Assembly: GCA_021153165.1 (NCBI GenBank)
Contig: JAGKTZ010000005.1
Coordinates: 1 to 52,362 of the forward strand
DNA from: Prevotellaceae bacterium
GTDB taxonomy: Bacteria; Bacteroidota; Bacteroidia; Bacteroidales; Bacteroidaceae
DNA: 52,362 nucleotides
Reading direction: 5' to 3'
The position numbers and the translations under genes are program-made. Shown one piece after another: positions 41,320-48,843 of this stretch. Numbering within the stretch: the first letter of the stretch is position 1; each line of letters starts with the position of its first letter. Under the pieces are notes generated by a model, which did not search any database, was not told the origin of the DNA, and saw only the letters and a list, made by a program, of their open reading frames with translations.

Positions 41320-41862
41320 CTATTCTTCTGGCCTTCTGAAAAAACTAAAATTCACGCTGCCGTAGGCACGATGCCCCAGGAAGCAGGGGTGATCGGAGAA
41401 ATCAAGGGTCTTGCCGTGCTCGAGTACTAAGAGTCCGCCCGGACGAAGCACTTCGCCACCGAGAATACGCTGGGGCAATTCGGGCAATTCGGGCAGTGCA
41501 TAGGGAGGGTCGGCAAATACCAAATCAAACCCTTCGTTGGAGCGAGCCACGTACTTCAGTGCATCGCCGCAGAGGGGCTGTGCCGCTGGGTCGCCGAGTG
41601 TGCGCAAGGTTTGGGCGATGAATGAGAAGTGTGCCCTATCCTTTTCCACACTGACTACACGTGGACAACCGCGCGACAGGAACTCGAGCGTGATGCTACC
41701 GGTGCCGCAAAAGAGATCGAGCACTCGGGTCTCCTCGAAATCGACATAGGCACGCAGCACGTTGAACAAATTTTCCTTGGCAAAGTCCGTCGTAGGCCTT
41801 GCCTTGAAGTTTCTGGGCACATCAAAGTGTCGCCCTTTATATTTACCGGTAATTACTCGCAT
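41320..41862 (-). CDS. rsmD: 16S rRNA (guanine966-N2)-methyltransferase
   Basis: 180 aa. MRVITGKYKGRHFDVP is the RsmD start, RPTTDFAKENLFNVL follows, VLDLFCGTGSITLEFLSRG is motif I and LVFADPPYALPELP is the catalytic DPPY. Normal length. The DUF3822 gene immediately upstream is a conserved Bacteroidetes neighbour. Confidence 0.95.
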   Translation of the reverse strand: MRVITGKYKGRHFDVPRNFKARPTTDFAKENLFNVLRAYVDFEETRVLDLFCGTGSITLEFLSRGCPRVVSVEKDRAHFSFIAQTLRTLGDPAAQPLCGDALKYVARSNEGFDLVFADPPYALPELPELPQRILGGEVLRPGGLLVLEHGKTLDFSDHPCFLGHRAYGSVNFSFFRRPEE

Positions 41863-41949
41863 CTATTTGATCGGAATGAAGGGTAAAAGGTTTCGTGTGA
41901 AGTGAGATCAGTCTAAACAGAGAGGATGAAAGTGTGGGTCGAAGAAGGT

Positions 41950-42729
41950 CTACATTTCCAACAATAAAGTTTGCAAATCATAGGGCACATTGTCTTGCTG
42001 AGTGACAATATGTCTATTGAATTCGCCTGCAGGGTTGATGGCGAAGACTTCTGTCGAGAAGCGTCTCAACTCCTCTACAACCTCGTTGCGCCCCGATGTA
42101 TCACCTGCGACATAAATCGGGGTATCGCTCAAATCTACACCCAGATTTCTAGCCACATTGAAGGTATAGTAGGCGATATCCGAATTGGTGTGCGCTGGAT
42201 AACTATTGCTCAACAACAGGCGGTTCTCTTCGAACACAGCGACATCTAGTCCCAATTCGTTTTTGTATAGGAAAATGCGTTTTCCGCTTTGAGAAGCGCC
42301 CTTGACCGAGAAATGTCTGAGCACAGCAGTTTGGGCTGAGATGAAGCGCACGTCGCCAAATGACTCGCGCAACTTGTCGCAGATCATCTGATCCAATCCA
42401 AAAAGCAACACGGCGTTGGAGGCTTGAATAATGTCGTAGAAGACACAAACTTTCTTATCAGTTGGAAAACAGAAACCGTAGAGCTCTGCACAATCCTCCT
42501 CTTGAAATTCGGCCAAAGGTACCAACATCGTCGGGCCGCAAACGACGATGTTCATCGAGCCCTTGATATCTTGCAACAAGGGTTGGGTGTCCTGAGCCTC
42601 GCGCAGGTTGACTGTAAACGAGACTTGAGGACGCAACTTGTGCCGAGCGAAGTGGAAAATCGGTTCCTCGCGCAGTTCGTATTTGGCAATACAAAAATCG
42701 TGTTCAGATATTCTCAGGTAAAGTGACAT
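41950..42729 (-). CDS. DUF3822 family protein
   Basis: 259 aa, soluble. The sequence (MSLYLRISEHDFCIAKYEL at the start, FCFPTDKKVCVFYDIIQASN, KRIFLYKNELGLDVAVFE and YYTFNVARNLGVDLSDTPIY, split here) resembles the DUF3822 family of Bacteroidetes, whose fold is related to actin/hexokinase-type ATPases and which is encoded next to rsmD. No activity is known. It overlaps no other gene; the 87-bp gap to rsmD suggests one operon. Confidence 0.8.
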   Translation of the reverse strand: MSLYLRISEHDFCIAKYELREEPIFHFARHKLRPQVSFTVNLREAQDTQPLLQDIKGSMNIVVCGPTMLVPLAEFQEEDCAELYGFCFPTDKKVCVFYDIIQASNAVLLFGLDQMICDKLRESFGDVRFISAQTAVLRHFSVKGASQSGKRIFLYKNELGLDVAVFEENRLLLSNSYPAHTNSDIAYYTFNVARNLGVDLSDTPIYVAGDTSGRNEVVEELRRFSTEVFAINPAGEFNRHIVTQQDNVPYDLQTLLLEM

Positions 42730-42784
42730 CTTGTAGTATTATGCTTAAACGTTGTTTTCGATTTCTTCGTAATGACACCAGGAC

Positions 42785-42961
42785 TTAGCGAAACTGATTT
42801 TGCGCCGCCATATATTCAAATCCGGCATCAGCCAATTTTTGTCGTAGCGCCGCCTCGTCTATTTGTAAATCTTCCACCAGGGCTGCGAGCGAGGGATATT
42901 CATCGCGCAGTTTCATATTCACGACGCTGAGCAACATGAAGGGGTCTTGTGGTAAATCCAT
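42785..42961 (-). CDS. DUF4250 domain protein
   Basis: 58 aa (ATG 42961, TAA 42785-42787). It reads MDLPQDPFMLLSVVNMKLRD then EYPSLAALVEDLQIDEAAL and ends AAQNQFR. The P-x-D-P-x-MLLS-x-VN-x-KLRD-x-Y core is that of DUF4250, a widespread small family of unknown function. It starts 232 bp upstream of DUF3822 and reads on the same strand. Codon use matches its neighbours, so I take it as a real gene. Confidence 0.85.
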   Translation of the reverse strand: MDLPQDPFMLLSVVNMKLRDEYPSLAALVEDLQIDEAALRQKLADAGFEYMAAQNQFR

Positions 42962-43137
42962 CTACTGAAGTTTTTTGAAAAGGTAGAAAAGTGCTGGGGA
43001 ATTTATATCCCCATGCGATTTGCAAGGCAAATTTAATGTAAAAGTTTGAAAAATGAGAAATTATGATAGCATTTTCCCCGCGCAACGCACTTTTTTTACT
43101 AACTTCGCCCCAAATCCTTTAATATAATAGAATCAGT

Positions 43138-45876
43138 ATGAGAAAAACATTACTCCTACTCTGCACTCTGCCTTGCCTCACAATCACGGCACAGGAGAGC
43201 AATTCATACACATTAAACTTTGACAAAAATCAGTCTTACTCTCACTCGTCGCGCCGCCTGAACGGGGTGTCGCTCAGTGGCTCAGCAGATGGGACACAAC
43301 AGATCGTCGTAAGCAATCCCAACAAGGTGTACAACGATATGACATCTCAGTGCTTCACTGCCAAGGCTGGCGAGACGCTGACAGCGTCGTTTAACTTCAC
43401 AGGCAACTGGATGCATGGCTTCGTCTACCTCGATCGCAACGGCGACGGTGTCTTTTCTGCCGAACTGGGCGAAAATTGCGCTATTCCCGAGGGCAGCGAT
43501 ATCATGGCTTTCTCTTATGCCGAAAACCCCTTGAATTCAGGCAATGGCTACAATAGTCATGGCGAGCATGTGAGCAATTCCAACGTACTGAATCCACCCT
43601 CGTTCACCCTGCCTGCCGACTTGCCCGACGGTCTCTACCGCATGCGCTTCAAAGTCGACTGGGCTGGCATTGATCCCGGTGGACGTATGACTTCGAGCAA
43701 CTCTATCCTGCAAAATGGTGGGGGTATCATCGACGTAATGATCAATGTGCACGGCGACACATGCCCCGTAGTTTCTACTTCTCAAGGTGGCGCGCTGACA
43801 TTGTCTGATGGTAGTGCGCTCGATGGTGCGAAAGTACCTTTTGGCAAAGACCTCGTACTTCGTGTCAATGCTGGCGAGGGATTTGTGTTTGATGGTGTCA
43901 GCATCACCAATGGTTATCAGTTGGACGGTCCAGCAGTCTCAGCCGTAGGCAATCCGATGCACTTCACACGCACCCTGCCCGCTTACATCCTGGGCAAGGA
44001 GGAAATCACCCTGCCCGGGGAATATATCAACGGTGCATTGGACATCAAGGGCATCTTCGTTGAGGGAAATGCTACAGACAATGATGGCGTAGACTATCCG
44101 TTAGACTTTGCAGAAAATACTCAAGGCACATTTACTACTTTCCCCTTGACAAGTATGAAATATACCTCGGCTGGTAAGACCAAAACATTGAGTTTCCCTG
44201 CTACGACTACGACAGCATACCACAAAATGCTTCAACCAGAAATTCCTGCTAAGGTGGGTGGCGAAGTTGCCCTGGCACTCAATGGCACATTCGGCGCAAA
44301 TGATGCTTATCTCTATGTGGATTTGAATCAAGACGGCGCTTTTGCTGCAACACTCCAGGCAGACGGACGTCCCAGTCTGTCGGGCGAACTCCTTGCATAC
44401 ACACATCTCAATGGCAAGAACAGCGCAGGACAAGCAGCCAGTGCAACTGATGCAGCAATTCACTATGATTTGCCTACATTCACCCTGCCCGAAGGATTAC
44501 AACCTGGCGTGTATCGCGCACGTTTGAAGTTGGACAAAAATGACAAGTCTCCTGCAGCCACCAATGTTCTAGCGTGTGGCGGATGTGTAGTAGACTTTTT
44601 CATCAACGTGACGGGGGATACACATACCCTGAAACTCTACACCACAAATGGTAGTATTTCTGCTAGCAAGGGCAGCGCACTGCCACTACATTTGACTCCG
44701 TTCAAATCGCTAACTATTGCGCCACAACCTGCTGCCGAGGGGTATGCAGCAGAGCAGTTCGTGATCCGTCACGGACACAACCTCAATGGTCCACAATACA
44801 TCCATGGCAATCGCCAATGGAGCGAATACGCAGTAGCTGCACGCACCTGCACCGTGCCCGCCGATTCAATCAATGGAGACGTACGTATCAGTGCAGAATA
44901 TCTACCTACAGAGAACGCAGAGTACCAATTGGTGTGGAGCGATGAATTCAACGCAGCAGACGGCACTCAGCCTGACGCAGACAAGTGGATGCGCTGCCAA
45001 CGACAAGGTGCTACGTGGAACCGCTGGCTCTCGGATCGCCCAGAAGTGATTTATTTGGAAGATGGAGACCTGGTGGCACGCGCTATCCCCAACCCCGACA
45101 CAACCGAAGACCCCGTGCCTATGATTACAGGCGGTGTGAAGTCTATGGGCAAGTTTGGCTTCACCTACGGCAAGGTGGAATGCCGTGCACTGAGCAACCC
45201 ATGGATAGGCAATTTCCCTGCTATATGGATGATGCCCGAAAACCAAAGTGCTGGTTGGCCCGACTGTGGTGAAATAGACATTTGGGAAGTGATCGATACC
45301 GACGAACGTTCTTATCACACTATCCACTCCAACTGGACTTATGACTTGGGCAATAAGAATAATCCTACATCCAGCTTCAACTTGGCAGTGCCCCTGGACC
45401 GCTATCACACCTACGGTTTGGAATGGGATGAGACCTCATTGACATGGTTCGTTGATGGCAAGCAAGTCGGCACTTACACCAAGTCTACACAGGCTAATGT
45501 CCTCAATCAGGGTCAATGGCCTTTCGACAAGCACTTCCACCTGATCCTCAATCAGAGTGTGGGCAATGGTGCGTGGGCAGCCAATGCTGACGTCAGCCAT
45601 ACCTACGAGACACGCTTCGACTGGGTACGTGTGTACCAAAAGAATGGCCAAGTCAACACCGACGGCGTGGTGGGTATAGATCGCCCCACATCGGCGCAAA
45701 CTACCGTCGTCCCAGGTCGCGGTTGTGTGAAAGTGAGCACAATGGTTCCTACCACTGTCCAAGTATACGACATCTGCGGTCGCCTTGTACGCCAAGCGTG
45801 CGTTGATGGTCAGTCACAAATCACGCTCTCGCCCGGTATCTATCTCGTAGAGGGTGAAAGGGTTTTAGTGCGCTAA
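43138..45876 (+). CDS. Secreted GH16 glycoside hydrolase with C-terminal sorting domain
   Basis: 912 aa. A signal peptide (MRKTLLLLCTLPCLTITAQ) is followed by two related N-terminal modules of about 190-200 residues, each with an EF-hand-like D-x-N-x-D-G-x-F loop (YLDRNGDGVF near residue 97, VDLNQDGAF near residue 394). The GH16 domain (about 598-838, SDEFNAADG to WVRVYQKNG) has the catalytic GEIDIWEVID, with E712, D714 and E717. It would cleave beta-1,3- or mixed-linkage glucans; substrate unproven. The C-terminal part (VQVYDICGRLVRQ, then PGIYLVEGERVLVR) fits a type IX secretion sorting domain. TAACTTCG at 43100-43107 is a -7-like element. A strong terminator follows. Confidence 0.9.
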   Translation: MRKTLLLLCTLPCLTITAQESNSYTLNFDKNQSYSHSSRRLNGVSLSGSADGTQQIVVSNPNKVYNDMTSQCFTAKAGETLTASFNFTGNWMHGFVYLDRNGDGVFSAELGENCAIPEGSDIMAFSYAENPLNSGNGYNSHGEHVSNSNVLNPPSFTLPADLPDGLYRMRFKVDWAGIDPGGRMTSSNSILQNGGGIIDVMINVHGDTCPVVSTSQGGALTLSDGSALDGAKVPFGKDLVLRVNAGEGFVFDGVSITNGYQLDGPAVSAVGNPMHFTRTLPAYILGKEEITLPGEYINGALDIKGIFVEGNATDNDGVDYPLDFAENTQGTFTTFPLTSMKYTSAGKTKTLSFPATTTTAYHKMLQPEIPAKVGGEVALALNGTFGANDAYLYVDLNQDGAFAATLQADGRPSLSGELLAYTHLNGKNSAGQAASATDAAIHYDLPTFTLPEGLQPGVYRARLKLDKNDKSPAATNVLACGGCVVDFFINVTGDTHTLKLYTTNGSISASKGSALPLHLTPFKSLTIAPQPAAEGYAAEQFVIRHGHNLNGPQYIHGNRQWSEYAVAARTCTVPADSINGDVRISAEYLPTENAEYQLVWSDEFNAADGTQPDADKWMRCQRQGATWNRWLSDRPEVIYLEDGDLVARAIPNPDTTEDPVPMITGGVKSMGKFGFTYGKVECRALSNPWIGNFPAIWMMPENQSAGWPDCGEIDIWEVIDTDERSYHTIHSNWTYDLGNKNNPTSSFNLAVPLDRYHTYGLEWDETSLTWFVDGKQVGTYTKSTQANVLNQGQWPFDKHFHLILNQSVGNGAWAANADVSHTYETRFDWVRVYQKNGQVNTDGVVGIDRPTSAQTTVVPGRGCVKVSTMVPTTVQVYDICGRLVRQACVDGQSQITLSPGIYLVEGERVLVR

Positions 45877-45903
45877 GCATATTCTCATACACACCTTACC
45901 AAG

Positions 45904-45949
45904 GGCAGTGTGGCATCTACATCTATCGCGATGCCACACTGCCTTTTTT
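45904..45949 (+). terminator. Terminator of the GH16 gene
   Basis: A perfect 13-bp stem (GGCAGTGTGGCAT 45904-45916 with ATGCCACACTGCC 45931-45943) is followed by TTTTTT. Confidence 0.92.
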
Positions 45950-46050
45950 CGCACAAAACAGGAGGTAAAAATAGTGTTCAAAATATGCGAAAAATTTTGA
46001 CAAATACAATTGATGAAATAGAAGTTGAATAATACATTAGAGTAGGCTTT

Positions 46051-46147
46051 GTATAAAAAAGCTAAGACCTTGTTGAAAAAAAGTCTAAGAAAATTTCAAC
46101 GAGACGTCGCGAAATTTTCACAAGGTCTAACCTTTTGGGACTTTTTG
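46051..46147 (+). repeat. Dispersed intergenic AT-rich repeat, locus E
   Basis: CTAAGACCTTGTTGAAAA, AGTCTAAGAAAATTTC and the core GAGACGTCGCGAAATTTTC (46101-46119) running into ACAAGGTCTAACC. The core is the same as at 22.2 kb and (inverted) at 29.6 kb. Confidence 0.8.
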
Positions 46148-46197
46148 CTTTGCCCGATAACTAATCTTCAACCCTGTTTTCAGGAAGAAAAACATAA

Positions 46198-46242
46198 AAA
46201 ATCCCGCTTTTTTGCTTCAAAACAACAAAAAGGCGGGATTTT
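46198..46242 (-). terminator. Terminator downstream of the 46.4 kb gene
   Basis: AAAATCCCGC (46198-46207, followed by TTTTTT) pairs with GCGGGATTTT (46233-46242) across a loop that itself has complementary T and A runs. On the minus strand it ends in TTTTTT. It is about 140 bp past the stop of the gene at 46381. Confidence 0.75.
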
Positions 46243-46380
46243 AGACCTTTCGAGAGTGCGCTATTTGCGACCAATGCTTCAAGCGGTCTGAAATAAGCGA
46301 AAAATGACTTCAAAATTTGCGAAAAATTTTGACAAATTCGGGCATTTAAGTTACTTCCCCGGATACGCTTCCCATTATAG

Positions 46381-47112
46381 TTACCATTGGCGATGCTCGA
46401 AACTGACGTGTATATAGGAATGCTCTCCGATTTTAAACTCCGCAGATGCTCCGATGCGCGTGGAATAGTCTTCGAAGTAATAGGGATACATAGTGTAAGG
46501 CGAAGGTCCGAAAGCAAGCGTCGAAGGACGAAGGGGATAGAGCGAAGCGCAGGGCTGATGTGGCCGCACAGGGCGACGGGGGCCAAAGTTCTTGACCACA
46601 TAACCCGTGACGTACACATTGTCGTTGGGACGATAGGTGACTGCAGCACTCACGCCCACGCTATTGTGGTGATAATTGCCCCAGTCCATATTTTGTGCCT
46701 GCACGCCTACCGCCACATTAACTTTCTTGCTGACAGGTGTAGCATAGGCTAAAGCAATACCTTGTCCAAAACCCACACCACTGGGAGCACCCTTGCCAAA
46801 AGCCGAAGTTACATTCATGGACAACTGGGCATTGAAACCCTGATGCAGACGCCATGAGAAAGGACTAAAGCCGCAGGGCGAGGGATGGAAGGCAAAGGGC
46901 GATGGATGAAATGACACAGGGTAATGGCAAATATCATAGGGAGCGGGAGAGACGGGCAAATCAATCAGCATCTCGGTCTCGGCTACATGTGCCACATCGT
47001 CCTGTGTCGCCCCAAGGGTATCGACGCACTCGCTCACGCCTTGCGCCCCAACTGGCAGGCAGACAAAGGCAAGGGGAAGAAGGAGCAGACGTATGAATGG
47101 AGCTATTTTCAT
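46381..47112 (-). CDS. Hypothetical outer-membrane barrel-like protein with low-complexity insertions
   Basis: 243 aa with a signal peptide (MKIAPFIRLLLLPLAFVCLPVGAQ). The second half reads like barrel strands (VTSAFGKGAPSGVGFGQG, VNVAVGVQAQNMDWG, VGVSAAVTYRPNDNVYVTGY, RIGASAEFKIG, YIHVSFEHRQW). Two low-complexity proline-rich segments (YPVSFHPSPFAFHPSPCG and LYPLRPSTLAFGPSPYTM) interrupt it, encoded by degenerate word-like DNA. No family recognised. A terminator lies downstream. Confidence 0.65.
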   Translation of the reverse strand: MKIAPFIRLLLLPLAFVCLPVGAQGVSECVDTLGATQDDVAHVAETEMLIDLPVSPAPYDICHYPVSFHPSPFAFHPSPCGFSPFSWRLHQGFNAQLSMNVTSAFGKGAPSGVGFGQGIALAYATPVSKKVNVAVGVQAQNMDWGNYHHNSVGVSAAVTYRPNDNVYVTGYVVKNFGPRRPVRPHQPCASLYPLRPSTLAFGPSPYTMYPYYFEDYSTRIGASAEFKIGEHSYIHVSFEHRQW

Positions 47113-47253
47113 GGTCGTAGTCAGTGATACAATTAATAGTTAATATGGCGCAGATGTTTTCCCACCGAGTGGGTTGTCCAAAAGACCTGCGACAAAATTA
47201 CACTTTTTCTGGCGACCGGCGAAAGCCTATTATATTAAAAAAAGCAAATATCC

Positions 47254-47284
47254 TTTGTGTTTTCCCGTGAAATGACTATCTTCG
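47254..47284 (+). promoter_or_regulatory. Promoter of the cardiolipin synthase gene
   Basis: TTTG (47254-47257), exactly 19-bp spacer, TATCTTCG (47277-47284). The -7 has TTCG instead of TTTG. Leader about 70 nt with word-like repeats (CTCGTCTACTTGACTACTTG). Confidence 0.65.
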
Positions 47285-47360
47285 CCCAAACACAGAGCGC
47301 TTTTGCCTATTAATTTATTACTCGTCTACTTGACTACTTGTCAACTCGTCTACTCCCCAC

Positions 47361-48800
47361 ATGACACCCTGGCAGGACATATTCATCGGCATACTGTCGG
47401 TAGGTTATTTCCTACTGATTGCCACTACGATTATTGTCGTGGTGCTGGAGAATCGTCAGCCTGCCAAGACGGTGGCTTGGGTGCTGCTCTTGGTAGGTGT
47501 GCCCGTGGTGGGATGGATTCTCTTTTATTTCTTTGGGCAAAACATTCGAAAGGAAAGGTATATCGGTAAACGCGCCTATGACCTATTGACGCAAAAAGTA
47601 CCCAGGACAAAGGCATACGAGAGTTGTGACAAGGGCGAACAGAAGTATGGGCGACTGATCAACTTCAACCGCAGCAGAGCGCGTGCCCAACTGACGAGTG
47701 ACAACAAAGTGGCCCAAATGTGGAATGGCACAGCGATGCTCGCTGCCCTTCTGAAAGATATCGAAGCGGCAAAGCATCACATACACTTGCAGACCTATAT
47801 CATCGAGGAGGACGAAGTGGGCAGTGCCGTGGTCAAGGCTTTGGTCGAAAAAGTCAAACAAGGTATCAAGGTGCGCTTGCTCTATGACGACGTAGGCTGT
47901 TGGCGTATGCGCAAGGAGTTTCTGGAACCACTGCGTAGGGCAGGTGGCGAGACACAGGCGTTCATGCCGGTACACTTTCGCCGACTGACACACCGCGCCA
48001 ACTATCGCAATCACCGCAAAATCGTGGTGGTCGACGGCAAAGTGGGCTATATGGGCGGCATGAACCTGGCAGAGAGATACCTGAGCAAGAAGGGCGGCGA
48101 ATGGCGCGACGCCCATTTGCGCATAGAGGGTGGTGCCGTGACCGAACTGCAACGCATCTTTGTCTCGGATTGGTATTTCACGACACAGGAATTACCCTAC
48201 GACGCACAATACTTTCCTGCGCATTTTTCAACCCAGACCTCCGACACACAAGGCGTGCAGATGCAGGTGGTATTGGCTAACCCCGTGGCACGCTACCCAC
48301 ACATCATGTATGCGCTGACTTGGGTGATACAAAATACCAAACGTTACCTATATCTGCAGACGCCCTATTTCATGCCTTCGGAAGTGGTGATGCAGGCGTT
48401 GCGTACTGCTGCACTATCGGGAGTAGACATCCGCATCATGATCCCCGAGAAACCCGACTCTAAAATACTGCGCTGGGGCAACGACAGCTATATCGAAGAT
48501 GCGCTCAGAGCAGGCATTCGCATTTATATGTACAAAAATGGATTCTTGCATAGCAAGTGTGCCGTAGCAGACGACGATTGGTGCACCGTAGGCAGTTCGA
48601 ATATGGACCAACGTAGTTTCGACAACAATTTTGAAGTGAATGCTTTCATCTACGACGAAGCCGTGGCAAAAGAAGTCAAGACACAATTCTTCGTAGATGC
48701 TGAACATTGTCGAGAACTAAACATAGAAGAATGGCGCGAACGTCCCCTTTACAAAAAATGTCTGGAATCCGCCACACGCATCATTTCGCCAATTTTATAA
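47361..48800 (+). CDS. cls: Cardiolipin synthase (phospholipase D family)
   Basis: 479 aa. Two N-terminal membrane helices (FIGILSVGYFLLIATTIIVV, WVLLLVGVPVVGWILFYFF) and two HKD motifs: NHRKIVVVDGKVGYMGGMN and HSKCAVADDDWCTVGSSNMD. It joins two phosphatidylglycerols to make cardiolipin at the inner membrane. Length and order match bacterial Cls. The downstream C10 peptidase gene starts 43 bp after the stop. Confidence 0.94.
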   Translation: MTPWQDIFIGILSVGYFLLIATTIIVVVLENRQPAKTVAWVLLLVGVPVVGWILFYFFGQNIRKERYIGKRAYDLLTQKVPRTKAYESCDKGEQKYGRLINFNRSRARAQLTSDNKVAQMWNGTAMLAALLKDIEAAKHHIHLQTYIIEEDEVGSAVVKALVEKVKQGIKVRLLYDDVGCWRMRKEFLEPLRRAGGETQAFMPVHFRRLTHRANYRNHRKIVVVDGKVGYMGGMNLAERYLSKKGGEWRDAHLRIEGGAVTELQRIFVSDWYFTTQELPYDAQYFPAHFSTQTSDTQGVQMQVVLANPVARYPHIMYALTWVIQNTKRYLYLQTPYFMPSEVVMQALRTAALSGVDIRIMIPEKPDSKILRWGNDSYIEDALRAGIRIYMYKNGFLHSKCAVADDDWCTVGSSNMDQRSFDNNFEVNAFIYDEAVAKEVKTQFFVDAEHCRELNIEEWRERPLYKKCLESATRIISPIL

Positions 48801-48843
48801 TATCTATTATCAATCCTATCTCCCCCTACTATATATAATATAT

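Larger units (their letters stand above)
45977..46338. repeat. Locus flanked by 30-bp direct repeats, containing dispersed repeat E
   Basis: Two 30-bp direct repeats with two mismatches (TTCAAAATATGCGAAAAATT... at 45977-46006 and TTCAAAATTTGCGAAAAATT... at 46309-46338) bracket this gene-free segment. Inside it is dispersed repeat locus E (46051-46147). The repeats resemble a target-site or homologous-spacer duplication; no ORF with mobile-element homology is visible. Confidence 0.55.

Noticed and set aside
46049..46291. Plus-strand 80-codon frame before the hypothetical barrel gene
   Set aside because: It is translated from dispersed repeat E and the terminator; Lys/Phe-rich by composition only.
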